6,859 nt of DNA from Acidobacteriota bacterium (GTDB lineage: Bacteria > Acidobacteriota > Blastocatellia > RBC074). Position 1 is the first letter of the stretch; each line of letters begins with the position of its first letter. The notes under the pieces were generated by a model. The model did not search any database. It saw nothing but the letters and a program-made list of their open reading frames with translations, and was not told the DNA's origin. The translations under genes and the position numbers were made by a program. Positions 1-5,445 of this stretch are shown piece after piece. The stretch covers positions 1 to 6,859 of the forward strand of contig JAGNMH010000297.1 in NCBI GenBank assembly GCA_017991275.1, written 5' to 3'.

Positions 1-78
1 GGACACTTCGCCGCCATTTTAGCGGAGCGCACGCGCATCGCGCGCGAAATCCACGATACGTTGGCGCAGGGCTTCGCG
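1..78 (+). pseudogene. Sensor histidine kinase fragment (HisKA_3 H-box only)
   Basis: Read in frame from base 1, this stretch encodes a peptide ending in RIAREIHDTLAQGF. This is the dimerisation/phosphoacceptor box of NarL/LiaS-type (HisKA_3) sensor kinases, and the preceding LAERT wording is typical of Y_Y_Y-domain sensors common in Acidobacteriota. The phosphoacceptor histidine would be codon 18 (52-54). After about base 78 the kinase signature stops: the same frame continues with unrelated residues to a stop at 253-255, while coding signal moves to frame 3 (an LVIVD protein). No ATPase domain follows. It is therefore a remnant of a larger gene, either truncated by a genuine rearrangement or joined here by assembly error at a contig edge. 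The kinase motif is clear; the cause of truncation is unknown. Confidence 0.7.
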
Positions 79-602
79 GAGGCAGTCCCGAAAATCCCAA
101 ACTGGTCAGTCAGTTTCGATTCAATCACGCAGACCTTTACGGCAAAGGCTGGCTGGCCGGTTCGCGCGAGGTTTTCCGTAATAAGGATTACGTCTTCGTT
201 GGCGACGAAGTCATTCCGGCTGAGCTTAATCCGGGAAGCAGCGGGCGGCGACTAGGTCGCGGAATGCTGCATGTGATTGATGTGACTGACATTTTTGCGC
301 CTCGCCGCGTAGCCGAATATGTTTTGCCCGAAGGCGGCGCTTACAATGTCTGGGCTGAAGGCGATCTACTGGCTATGGGTTATTACGGCGACAGCGGGCG
401 TGTGCTGGATATTTCAGGCAAGTTGCTCGGCAATCTGGCTGAACAGGGGCGCGAAATTGCTCGGTTGAAAACCGGCCTGCCGACGGGTGGAACTCAGGAA
501 GCGCCCTTTACTTTCGGCGCTCGAATTTTTGGCAATTACATTTTCTTCAATGACTTGCAAACCGGAATTTGGATAACAAAACTTGGCAGACAAACAAAAT
601 GA
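78..602 (+). CDS. LVIVD-repeat protein, C-terminal part (5' end missing)
   Basis: Frame 3 is open from the window edge, but recognisable family sequence begins only around 78-97 (GGSPENPKLVSQ). About 174 residues are visible. The segment resembles the C-terminus of LVIVD-repeat proteins, extracellular beta-propeller-like proteins of unknown function: NHADLYGKGWLAG, FVGDEV, then the repeat-like HVIDVTDIFAPRRVAEY and RVLDIS, each a strand of the kind the family is named for. The true start is not in the window, because upstream bases encode a kinase box in another frame. An ATG at 264 could give a 112-aa product but would cut the conserved NHADLYG part, so I do not think it is the native start. 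The stop TGA (600-602) overlaps the ATG of the downstream heptose kinase, implying translational coupling. Role unknown; surface location is family knowledge, not visible here since the signal peptide is absent. Confidence 0.65.
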   Translation, partial: GGSPENPKLVSQFRFNHADLYGKGWLAGSREVFRNKDYVFVGDEVIPAELNPGSSGRRLGRGMLHVIDVTDIFAPRRVAEYVLPEGGAYNVWAEGDLLAMGYYGDSGRVLDISGKLLGNLAEQGREIARLKTGLPTGGTQEAPFTFGARIFGNYIFFNDLQTGIWITKLGRQTK

Positions 603-1588
603 ACCAACAACGCGCTCTGCAAATCCTGAAACTTTTTACCAATCGCCGATTGATCGTACTCGGCGATTTGATGCTGGACGAATTCATTTGGGGCGAAGTG
701 AAGCGCATTTCGCCTGAAGCCCCTGTTCCTGTGGTTGAGGTTAAACGCGAATCCTGGCACCTTGGCGGAGCAGGCAATGTAGTTTCAAACCTGCTGGAAC
801 TCGGCGCTAAGGCATCCCCGATTGGAATAGTCGGGGACGACGAAGCTGGCAAGTTAATGAAAAAACGTTTTATTGAACAGGGCGCACAAATTGATGGCTT
901 GATCGTTGATTCTACACGCCCGACCACCCGCAAAACTCGAATCGTGGCCCACAGTCAGCAAATGGTTCGCGCAGACCGCGAAAGTCGGTCACCTGTCTCA
1001 GTCGAAATCGAAGACCGTATCATTGCTGCTTTCAACTCCGCGCTGGCTGAATCCGAGGCAGTTGTCATCTCAGATTACGACAAAGGTTTGCTGACCCCAC
1101 GTGTACTGGAATCTGTAATTTCCTCAACCCGTTTAGCCGGAAAAATAATTTGCCTTGATCCCAAAATCAAAAACTTCCTGAGCTATCAAAAAGTCAGCTT
1201 CATAACTCCCAATCAGCCCGAGGCTGAACGAGCCAGCGGGATTGAGATTGTTGACGACGCATCGTTAATTGCCGCTGCCCATCGAATTCGTAAATTGCTG
1301 AACTGCGCCCATGTGTTGATTACCCGCGGCGAACACGGGATGAGTTTGCTGGATGCCGAAGACAAGCTGACTCACATTCCAACAGTTGCCCGCGAAGTTT
1401 ATGACGTAACTGGAGCCGGTGATACAGTAATTGCTACGCTTGCACTGGCTCTGGCCGCCGGAGCAAATGCAATTGAAGCAGCAATTGTGGCCAATCATGC
1501 CGCTGGAGTCGTTGTTGGTAAAGTTGGTACCGCTACAGTTTCAAGCTCCGAATTGGCTGTAACTCTGTCGGATTTAGCTTCCAGTTGA
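599..1588 (+). CDS. rfaE1: D-glycero-beta-D-manno-heptose-7-phosphate kinase (RfaE domain I, PfkB family)
   Basis: This 329-aa ribokinase/PfkB-family protein phosphorylates D-glycero-D-manno-heptose 7-phosphate at C1, the second step of ADP-heptose synthesis for LPS inner core, in the cytosol. Visible signatures are GDLMLDEF (22-29), RISPEAPVPVVEV (36-48) and the sugar-binding GGAGN (56-60), all characteristic of HldE/RfaE N-domains. TPNQPEAE and ITRGEHGMSLL match the middle of the family. DVTGAGD near the C-terminus supplies the catalytic base Asp275. The protein stops after the kinase domain: the nucleotidyltransferase half of E. coli HldE (477 aa) is absent, so adenylylation must come from another gene. 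The start at 599 was chosen over a TTG at 569 because it gives an ATGA overlap with the LVIVD gene and a family-like N-terminus. No clear Shine-Dalgarno is present, consistent with coupling. Ribokinase-like paralogues with other sugars are the main alternative. Confidence 0.88.
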   Translation: MNQQRALQILKLFTNRRLIVLGDLMLDEFIWGEVKRISPEAPVPVVEVKRESWHLGGAGNVVSNLLELGAKASPIGIVGDDEAGKLMKKRFIEQGAQIDGLIVDSTRPTTRKTRIVAHSQQMVRADRESRSPVSVEIEDRIIAAFNSALAESEAVVISDYDKGLLTPRVLESVISSTRLAGKIICLDPKIKNFLSYQKVSFITPNQPEAERASGIEIVDDASLIAAAHRIRKLLNCAHVLITRGEHGMSLLDAEDKLTHIPTVAREVYDVTGAGDTVIATLALALAAGANAIEAAIVANHAAGVVVGKVGTATVSSSELAVTLSDLASS

Positions 1589-1651
1589 GAGAATTTTTCA
1601 TCCAAAATTTAACCTGGAATTGGTAAATCCATCCCGAATACGAAAAAATGG

Positions 1652-1666
1652 ATGATACAGTATCAT
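1652..1666. repeat. 15-bp perfect palindrome (operator-like)
   Basis: ATGATAC-A-GTATCAT is a perfect 7-bp inverted repeat around one central base. Half-sites this close favour a dimeric regulator site over an RNA hairpin. It lies about 65 bp after the kinase stop and about 155 bp before the next promoter. No regulator gene is nearby, so its role is unknown. Confidence 0.4.
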
Positions 1667-1667
1667 A

Positions 1668-1681
1668 CAGTTGCAAAACTG
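1668..1681 (+). other. Small GCAA-tetraloop hairpin
   Basis: CAGTT-GCAA-AACTG forms a 5-bp stem closed by a GNRA-type loop, one base after the palindrome at 1652-1666. As RNA from the + strand it would be a compact hairpin near the 3' end of any read-through transcript of the kinase gene. There is no T-run, so it is not a standard terminator. Confidence 0.35.
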
Positions 1682-1804
1682 CTACGCTGTTCCTTTTCAA
1701 ACCACTCCGTCTTTTTTACGCGACTTATTCCCAAATCGAGAAAAATTTTCCCCACCTAACACACCCGTAACACTAAAGTTAGCCTCTCACACCAAATCGT
1801 GCCC

Positions 1805-1832
1805 TTTTGTTCAAAATTTCGGATGCTATACT
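1805..1832 (+). promoter_or_regulatory. Candidate promoter for the 3D-domain gene
   Basis: TGC-TATACT (extended -10; hexamer 1827-1832) is a five-of-six match to TATAAT. A weak -35 (TTTTGT, 1805-1810) sits 16 bp upstream. Transcription would start near 1839, giving a leader of about 245 nt before the ATG at 2086. The -10 is good and the -35 is poor, so this remains a candidate. Confidence 0.45.
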
Positions 1833-1838
1833 CTCGGC

Positions 1839-2085
1839 CGTGTTGATTTAGTTCTTCTACCAACGCCGTGAAGTTCTTTCACGTTGCGGTTGAAGTCTCA
1901 AGCCGCTACGAAGCTCAAACGAATGAGTGAAACAAGGTAAACGTGAATAGATGCCCCTAACTCAGTCATTGCTGAGTCCGCTGAAGATAGAGCGGGGATA
2001 GTTTTGATTGAGGCCTTTTGTGTTTGATCCACACAGAGGGGAAGCGTTGGTTGAAAGATAGTGTTAACCCCTAACAAGGAGACGA
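1839..2085 (+). promoter_or_regulatory. Long structured 5' leader, riboswitch or thermosensor candidate
   Basis: Consecutive hairpins can be drawn by eye: 1840-1845/1861-1866 (with one G-U), CGTGAA/TTCACG 1867-1872/1878-1883, GCGGTTGA with TCAAgCCGC 1886-1893/1898-1906, ACTCAG/CTGAGT 1960-1965/1972-1977, CCGCT/AGCGG 1978-1982/1991-1995, TGTGT/ACACA 2019-2023/2031-2035, and AGGGG/CCCCT 2037-2041/2068-2072 ending just before the ribosome-binding site. The octamer CCCCTAAC occurs twice (1954-1961, 2068-2075), with two GGGG partners (1994-1997, 2038-2041), so mutually exclusive pairings are possible. A 16-codon ORF (1951-2001) lies inside but lacks a good ribosome site. I do not recognise a known riboswitch class; c-di-AMP (ydaO) would suit a wall-enzyme gene, but its conserved blocks were not found. 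Confidence 0.45.
2076..2081 (+). promoter_or_regulatory. Ribosome-binding site AAGGAG of the 3D-domain gene
   Basis: AAGGAG lies 4 nt before the ATG at 2086 and 13 nt before a second in-frame ATG at 2095. The first is slightly close and the second too far, so 2086 is preferred. The site directly follows the AGGGG/CCCCT stem of the leader, so accessibility could be controlled by folding. Confidence 0.7.
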
Positions 2086-2745
2086 ATGGATCATATGATT
2101 ACGACCTTTAACAAATCCGTGGGAATTGCTTGCACAGCTTGTTTGTCAATTGCGCTCCATTTCGGAGCAAATGCTCAAAATCAGACTTCACCCATACCGT
2201 CACAAAAACAAGTGACAGAATCTTCTTTATCTAGCCCGCAATCAAATAACGACCTCAATAATAAAGTTGCTTTGACTTCTGAATCCCCAGTCAAGGTTAA
2301 GAGCGATGCGAAGGCTGAACCGAGCCGCGAATCTGAAGCTGCTGCGCCAAAAATCAAACCGAAAAGTCCTGCTCCAAATCTCAATGTGACCGCGCGCGAA
2401 TCGAAAATTGATGCTAGCGCGTTTTCATTGCCTGATGATGATTTGGGCGAGCAGATGACATTTCACGCAACCGCTTACGCTTTGAAAGGCCGTACTCGTA
2501 GCGGCACACACGTTCGCCGTGGCGTGATCGCAGCAGACCCGCGTGTACTTCCGCTGGGTTCTGTGGTTCAGATCAAATCAGGCAAATACACCGGGGTTTA
2601 CACTGTTCACGACACTGGTGGAAGAATTAAGGGCAACATTATTGATGTTTGGGTTCCTGATAACCACGAAGCCCGTCAGTTTGGGCGCCGGAAAATCAAG
2701 TTAAGTGTTTTGAAAATGGGGCCATCCAAATCTCGCAAACGATAA
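2086..2745 (+). CDS. Secreted 3D (Asp-Asp-Asp) domain protein, probable cell-wall hydrolase
   Basis: This 219-aa protein has three parts. Residues 1-30 form a signal peptide (hydrophobic core GIACTACLSIAL, cleavage after ANA). Residues 31-120 are a Ser/Pro/Lys-rich linker of low complexity. Residues 122-211 form a 3D domain: TFHATAY (125-131), GVIAADPRVLPLGS (146-159), VHDTGGRIKG (174-183), IDVWVPD (186-192) and FGRRKIKLSVL. The three family aspartates are D151, D176 and D187. 3D domains occur in MltA lytic transglycosylases and in YocH/YuiC-type autolysins and adopt a double-psi beta-barrel, so a periplasmic peptidoglycan-cleaving role is likely. There is no LysM or SPOR domain, and the linker may only span the periplasm. 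It stands alone between a long leader and a strong terminator, so it is probably monocistronic. The exact substrate cannot be told from sequence. Confidence 0.88.
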   Translation: MDHMITTFNKSVGIACTACLSIALHFGANAQNQTSPIPSQKQVTESSLSSPQSNNDLNNKVALTSESPVKVKSDAKAEPSRESEAAAPKIKPKSPAPNLNVTARESKIDASAFSLPDDDLGEQMTFHATAYALKGRTRSGTHVRRGVIAADPRVLPLGSVVQIKSGKYTGVYTVHDTGGRIKGNIIDVWVPDNHEARQFGRRKIKLSVLKMGPSKSRKR

Positions 2746-2773
2746 CTTGCTTTCTATAATCTCCTTTACGCTC

Positions 2774-2812
2774 TCGCCGCTCGAAAACAAATTCGAGCGG
2801 CGATTTTCTTTT
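2774..2812 (+). terminator. Strong rho-independent terminator
   Basis: TCGCCGCTCGAA (2774-2785), a 6-nt loop, and TTCGAGCGGCGA (2792-2803) make a perfect 12-bp GC-rich stem followed by TTTTCTTTT. It lies 28 bp after the 3D gene stop and insulates that gene from the asparaginase unit. Confidence 0.93.
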
Positions 2813-2892
2813 CAGGGCTGGCTGATTATCATCAAGCCATGCGTACTCAGAATTATTGGCAAGGCAACAATCAAGAGGGTCATATCCAAGCC

Positions 2893-3912
2893 ATGCCCTT
2901 AGTAGAAATCACGCGCGGTTTGAATACTGAATCGCTTCATCGGGGTTTCATTGCCATAGTTGACTCTGAGGGACATATTGTCGCCAGCTTGGGAAATATC
3001 AAGACTCCTTGCTGGTATCGTTCGGCGGCAAAGCCTTTTCAGACTATTCCGATCATTGCCACTGGAGCAGCAGATCATTTCAAACTGACACCTAAAGAAT
3101 TGGCCGTGATCACAGCTTCGCACAGCGGCGAAAGCATTCATTTGGAAACGGTGAGTTCAATTCTCACAAAGATCGGTTCGACGGAATCAGAACTGCTTTG
3201 CGGAGCGCACTTCCCTTTTGATGAATCGAAGGCGCGCCAGTTAATTGCCGAAAATCGCCAGCCGCAAAATCTTCACAACAACTGTTCCGGCAAACACAGC
3301 GGAATGCTGGCGCTGGCCAAATTTATTGGAGAACCGACTGCTGATTACGTAAATCCGCAACACCGAATTCAGCAACAGATTCTTTCCATACTGGCAGAAT
3401 TTGCCGAAGTTCCGACTGATGAGATCAGAATTGCCATTGATGGTTGCAGCGCGCCAGTTTTTGGCGTCAGCATACTGGGAATGGCTCGCAGCTACGCACG
3501 GCTGGTCGGAGTTCGTCACACAAACATAAAACCGGAACTAGCTGGAGCCGCTGAAAAAGTTGTTGACGCTATGACTAAATTTCCAGAAATGGTTGGAGGT
3601 TCACACAATAGGCTGGACACCGACTTGATGCGCGCGGCACACGGTCAGATCGTTTCAAAAGTCGGAGCTGAAGGCGTTCAACTGCTCGGAGTCATACCTT
3701 GCTCTAAATACCCGAAAGGACTGGGCATCGCCATCAAGATCGAAGATGGTGACACCCACCGAGCGCGCGATCCGCTCGTCATCGAAACGCTACGCCAGCT
3801 TGGACTGCTGGATGACAATCAACTAGCCCAACTTTCAAATTATTCACGAACGACAATTTTCAATCACCGCAAAATCAAAGTTGGCGAAATCCGTACTTGT
3901 TTCAAACTATGA
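2893..3912 (+). CDS. L-asparaginase, Rhizobium etli type (class 3, asparaginase_II family)
   Basis: The product hydrolyses L-asparagine to aspartate and ammonia; with no signal peptide it should be cytosolic. The 339-aa product shows the family opening VEITRG, a serine-lysine pair in YRSAAKP (S44, K47), ASHSGE (75-80), NNCSGKHSGM (129-138) and IDGCSAP (182-188). In R. etli ReAV, as I recall it, the catalytic and metal-site residues are Ser48, Lys51, Cys135, Lys138 and Cys189. Here S44, K47, C131, K134 and C185 sit at a constant offset of four, so the active site and metal site appear intact. The start is uncertain: ATG 2839 adds 18 residues without a good ribosome site, while ATG 2893 has AGAGGG at 2874-2879 (13-nt gap) and fits the family N-terminus. 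A TATCAT at 2827-2832 could be a -10 element. The stop overlaps the next gene's ATG. Confidence 0.85.
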   Translation: MPLVEITRGLNTESLHRGFIAIVDSEGHIVASLGNIKTPCWYRSAAKPFQTIPIIATGAADHFKLTPKELAVITASHSGESIHLETVSSILTKIGSTESELLCGAHFPFDESKARQLIAENRQPQNLHNNCSGKHSGMLALAKFIGEPTADYVNPQHRIQQQILSILAEFAEVPTDEIRIAIDGCSAPVFGVSILGMARSYARLVGVRHTNIKPELAGAAEKVVDAMTKFPEMVGGSHNRLDTDLMRAAHGQIVSKVGAEGVQLLGVIPCSKYPKGLGIAIKIEDGDTHRARDPLVIETLRQLGLLDDNQLAQLSNYSRTTIFNHRKIKVGEIRTCFKL

Positions 3913-5033
3913 CTCCTGAAATCCGAAAGCTTTTTCCAGTTACCCAAAATCACGTTTACTTAAACCACGCAGCCGTTTGTCCGATTTCGCTGCCAGTAGC
4001 CGAACGAATGCTGGAATACACATCCGACTTGTTGAATCACGGACTGGTTTATTATGAAAAGTGGGGCAACCGAATCAAAAAAGTCCGGCAACTGGCGGCG
4101 CAACTCATAAATGCCGAAGTCGAAGAGATTGCTTTCGCTCCGAACACATCTTCCGGCTTGTCATTCGTAGCGAATGGCATTGACTGGAAATCGGGTGACA
4201 ACATAGTCACAGCTGATTGCGAGTTCCCTGCCAACATTGTTCCCTGGAAAAGAATCTGCCGCGAGTTTGGGGTCGAACTGCGCATGGCTCGCGAACGCGA
4301 TGGGCGCTTGGAAACCGGAGAAATTCTGAGCTTGATTGATTCGCGCACCCGCGTCGTCAGTTTAAGCTTCGTGGAATTCGCCAGCGGCTTTCGCAATGAT
4401 CTGGCAACGATTGGACGTCACTGCCGGGAAAGCGGAGTGCTGTTCGTCGTTGATGCGATTCAAGGTTTGGGCGCGTTGAAGCTGGATGTGCAAGCCTGTT
4501 CGATTGATGCGCTCTCGGCTGATGCTCACAAATTCTTGCTGGGGCCGGATGGCGTCGCCTTGTTTTACATTTCCAGCCAAGCGATGGAACGCATTAAACC
4601 TACAATCGTTGGCTGGACTTCCCTGGCCAAGCCATTCGATTTCAGCAGCCAGGATCAGCCTTACGCGCCAAACGCACAACGATTTGAACCGGGTGCGCTG
4701 AACACGACAGGCATTGTTGGGTTGGGCGCATCCATCGAATTATTTTTAGACGTTGGTCTGGAAAGAATTGAAAAGCACCTGCTAGAACTCGGCAATTACC
4801 TAAGCGAGCAACTGATTGAACGAGGTTATCAAGTCGTCAGTTCGCGCCGTCCTGAAGAAGCTTCTGCCGTAATTTGTTGTCGCCACGATAAATTTTCAGC
4901 AGATCATCTATATCGTATTCTGAACGACCGTCGTATCATCACAACGCCGCGGCTTGGCCGATTGCGAATCTCGCCGCATCTGTACAACACGCGAGAAGAA
5001 ATAGATCAGTTGGTTGAAAGCTTGCCGACGTAA
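3909..5033 (+). CDS. Class V-fold PLP-dependent enzyme (aminotransferase/desulfurase superfamily)
   Basis: This 374-aa protein has the fold-type I class V layout: YLNHAAVCPIS (18-28), an N-terminal substrate-gate motif also found in SufS and isopenicillin-N-epimerase-like proteins; FAPNTSSGLSF for phosphate binding; SFVEFASGFRNDL; VVDAIQG with Asp182 (pyridine nitrogen) and Gln185; and SADAHKFLLGPDG, where Lys208 should form the Schiff base. The end, RISPHLYNTREEIDQLVE, is typical of the family. The active-site cysteine loop of true SufS desulfurases was not seen, so a cysteine desulfurase role is unlikely; an aminotransferase, lyase or epimerase role is open. ATG 3909 overlaps the asparaginase stop (ATGA) and gives a normal N-terminus, better than a TTG four codons upstream. 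Coupling to asparaginase suggests amino-acid catabolism, but the substrate is unknown. Confidence 0.83.
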   Translation: MTPEIRKLFPVTQNHVYLNHAAVCPISLPVAERMLEYTSDLLNHGLVYYEKWGNRIKKVRQLAAQLINAEVEEIAFAPNTSSGLSFVANGIDWKSGDNIVTADCEFPANIVPWKRICREFGVELRMARERDGRLETGEILSLIDSRTRVVSLSFVEFASGFRNDLATIGRHCRESGVLFVVDAIQGLGALKLDVQACSIDALSADAHKFLLGPDGVALFYISSQAMERIKPTIVGWTSLAKPFDFSSQDQPYAPNAQRFEPGALNTTGIVGLGASIELFLDVGLERIEKHLLELGNYLSEQLIERGYQVVSSRRPEEASAVICCRHDKFSADHLYRILNDRRIITTPRLGRLRISPHLYNTREEIDQLVESLPT

Positions 5034-5074
5034 TTTTCGCCAACTGATACGGACATCAACCATTGTCAGACAAC

Positions 5075-5080
5075 AAGGAG
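5075..5080 (+). promoter_or_regulatory. Ribosome-binding site AAGGAG of the small Ala/Lys protein
   Basis: AAGGAG lies 9 nt before ATG 5090. This decides the start against a TTG at 5063, which lies upstream of the ribosome site. It is one of the two best ribosome sites in the window, suggesting efficient translation. Confidence 0.75.
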
Positions 5081-5089
5081 ATTTACTCG

Positions 5090-5317
5090 ATGGACAAAGA
5101 AACTATCGCTTTGATTATTGCCCAGAACGGATTGAAAACCGCCGCCGCCATTCTTGCTACCAAGGCGGCAAAACAGGAAAAAAAGGCAGACACCGCTGTT
5201 GATGGGGCGGCAAAAGCCAAACTGGTTAAAGACTCCTCTAAAGCAAAGAAACTCGCCGCGGCATTGGCGGCTGCTGATGCTGGTATCAGCACCTACTTGA
5301 GCGAAATTCAAAGCTAA
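5090..5317 (+). CDS. Small Ala/Lys-rich helical protein of unknown function
   Basis: I do not recognise this 75-aa product. About 21 alanines and 12 lysines make up nearly half of it, and it has no cysteine, tryptophan or proline. The N-terminal third (TIALIIAQNGLKTAAAILATKA) is apolar, the middle (KQEKKADTAVDGAAKAKLVKDSSKAKK) is charged, and the end (LAAALAAADAGISTYL) is apolar again, so it should be almost wholly helical with a net positive charge. It has no signal peptide in the classical order. A strong ribosome site, its position 56 bp after the PLP-enzyme stop and a probable terminator downstream support a real gene, read either from the asparaginase transcript or from its own weak promoter. 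A membrane- or nucleic-acid-associated role is possible from composition alone; nothing shows it directly. Confidence 0.7.
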   Translation: MDKETIALIIAQNGLKTAAAILATKAAKQEKKADTAVDGAAKAKLVKDSSKAKKLAAALAAADAGISTYLSEIQS

Positions 5318-5347
5318 AGTAAGCAACCAACTTATTGCCAAAAATTC

Positions 5348-5392
5348 AGCGCGCCGTGTTGGGACCAAGCATCCTCCACAGTGCGCTTTTTT
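5348..5392 (+). terminator. Probable rho-independent terminator after the small gene
   Basis: AGCGC (5348-5352) pairs with GCGCT (5383-5387), with further short matches inside (GTG/CAC) interrupted by mismatches, and is followed at once by a run of Ts (5387-5392). The T-run is good and the stem imperfect. It would end the asparaginase, PLP-enzyme and small-protein unit. Confidence 0.55.
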
Positions 5393-5416
5393 ATTTGTAA
5401 GCCGCCAGAATCCCCT

Positions 5417-5445
5417 GTGACAGTTCCGAATTGACGGCATATAAT
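5417..5445 (+). promoter_or_regulatory. Strong sigma70-like promoter
   Basis: GTGACA (5417-5422, five of six to TTGACA), a 17-bp spacer, and a perfect TATAAT (5440-5445) make the best promoter match in the window. Transcription would start near 5452, about 245 nt before the TonB-receptor ATG. It directly follows a terminator, so it opens a new transcription unit. Confidence 0.75.

Larger units (their letters stand above)
1589..1806. other. Intergenic spacer, no gene seen
   Basis: The space between the heptose kinase and the next promoter has no convincing coding frame on either strand. It is AT-rich and holds a weak hairpin (AATTTT/AAAATT, 1593-1611 region), a 15-bp palindrome and a small GCAA-loop hairpin, listed separately. 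No GC-rich stem plus T-run terminator for the kinase gene was found. Confidence 0.5.

Noticed and set aside
599..1588. Full bifunctional HldE
   Set aside because: The frame ends right after the kinase domain; no nucleotidyltransferase domain follows in any frame.
1671..1871. 66-residue frame on the + strand in the gene-free region
   Set aside because: It starts with TTG, has no ribosome site, shows no family resemblance, and runs through the promoter and the first hairpin of the leader.
1839..2085. Leader as a known ydaO (c-di-AMP), cobalamin, TPP or GEMM riboswitch
   Set aside because: The conserved sequence blocks of these classes could not be found by eye. A covariance-model search would settle it.
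2755..2760. Perfect TATAAT between the 3D gene and its terminator as a promoter for the asparaginase
   Set aside because: No -35 at proper spacing, and the strong terminator directly downstream would stop its transcript.
4362..4679. 105-residue frame on the - strand
   Set aside because: It lies wholly within the PLP-enzyme gene, whose conserved motifs explain the sequence; the antisense product resembles nothing.
3909..5033. PLP enzyme as SufS/IscS cysteine desulfurase
   Set aside because: The catalytic cysteine loop is not visible, and no iron-sulfur assembly genes are adjacent.
5066..5440. 124-residue frame on the - strand over the small Ala/Lys gene
   Set aside because: The + strand gene has a strong ribosome site and correct start spacing; the antisense frame has neither and crosses the terminator and promoter.
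5431..5445. TTGACG followed by TATAAT as a promoter pair
   Set aside because: Only 3 bp separate the hexamers. The working -35 is GTGACA at 5417-5422 with a 17-bp spacer.
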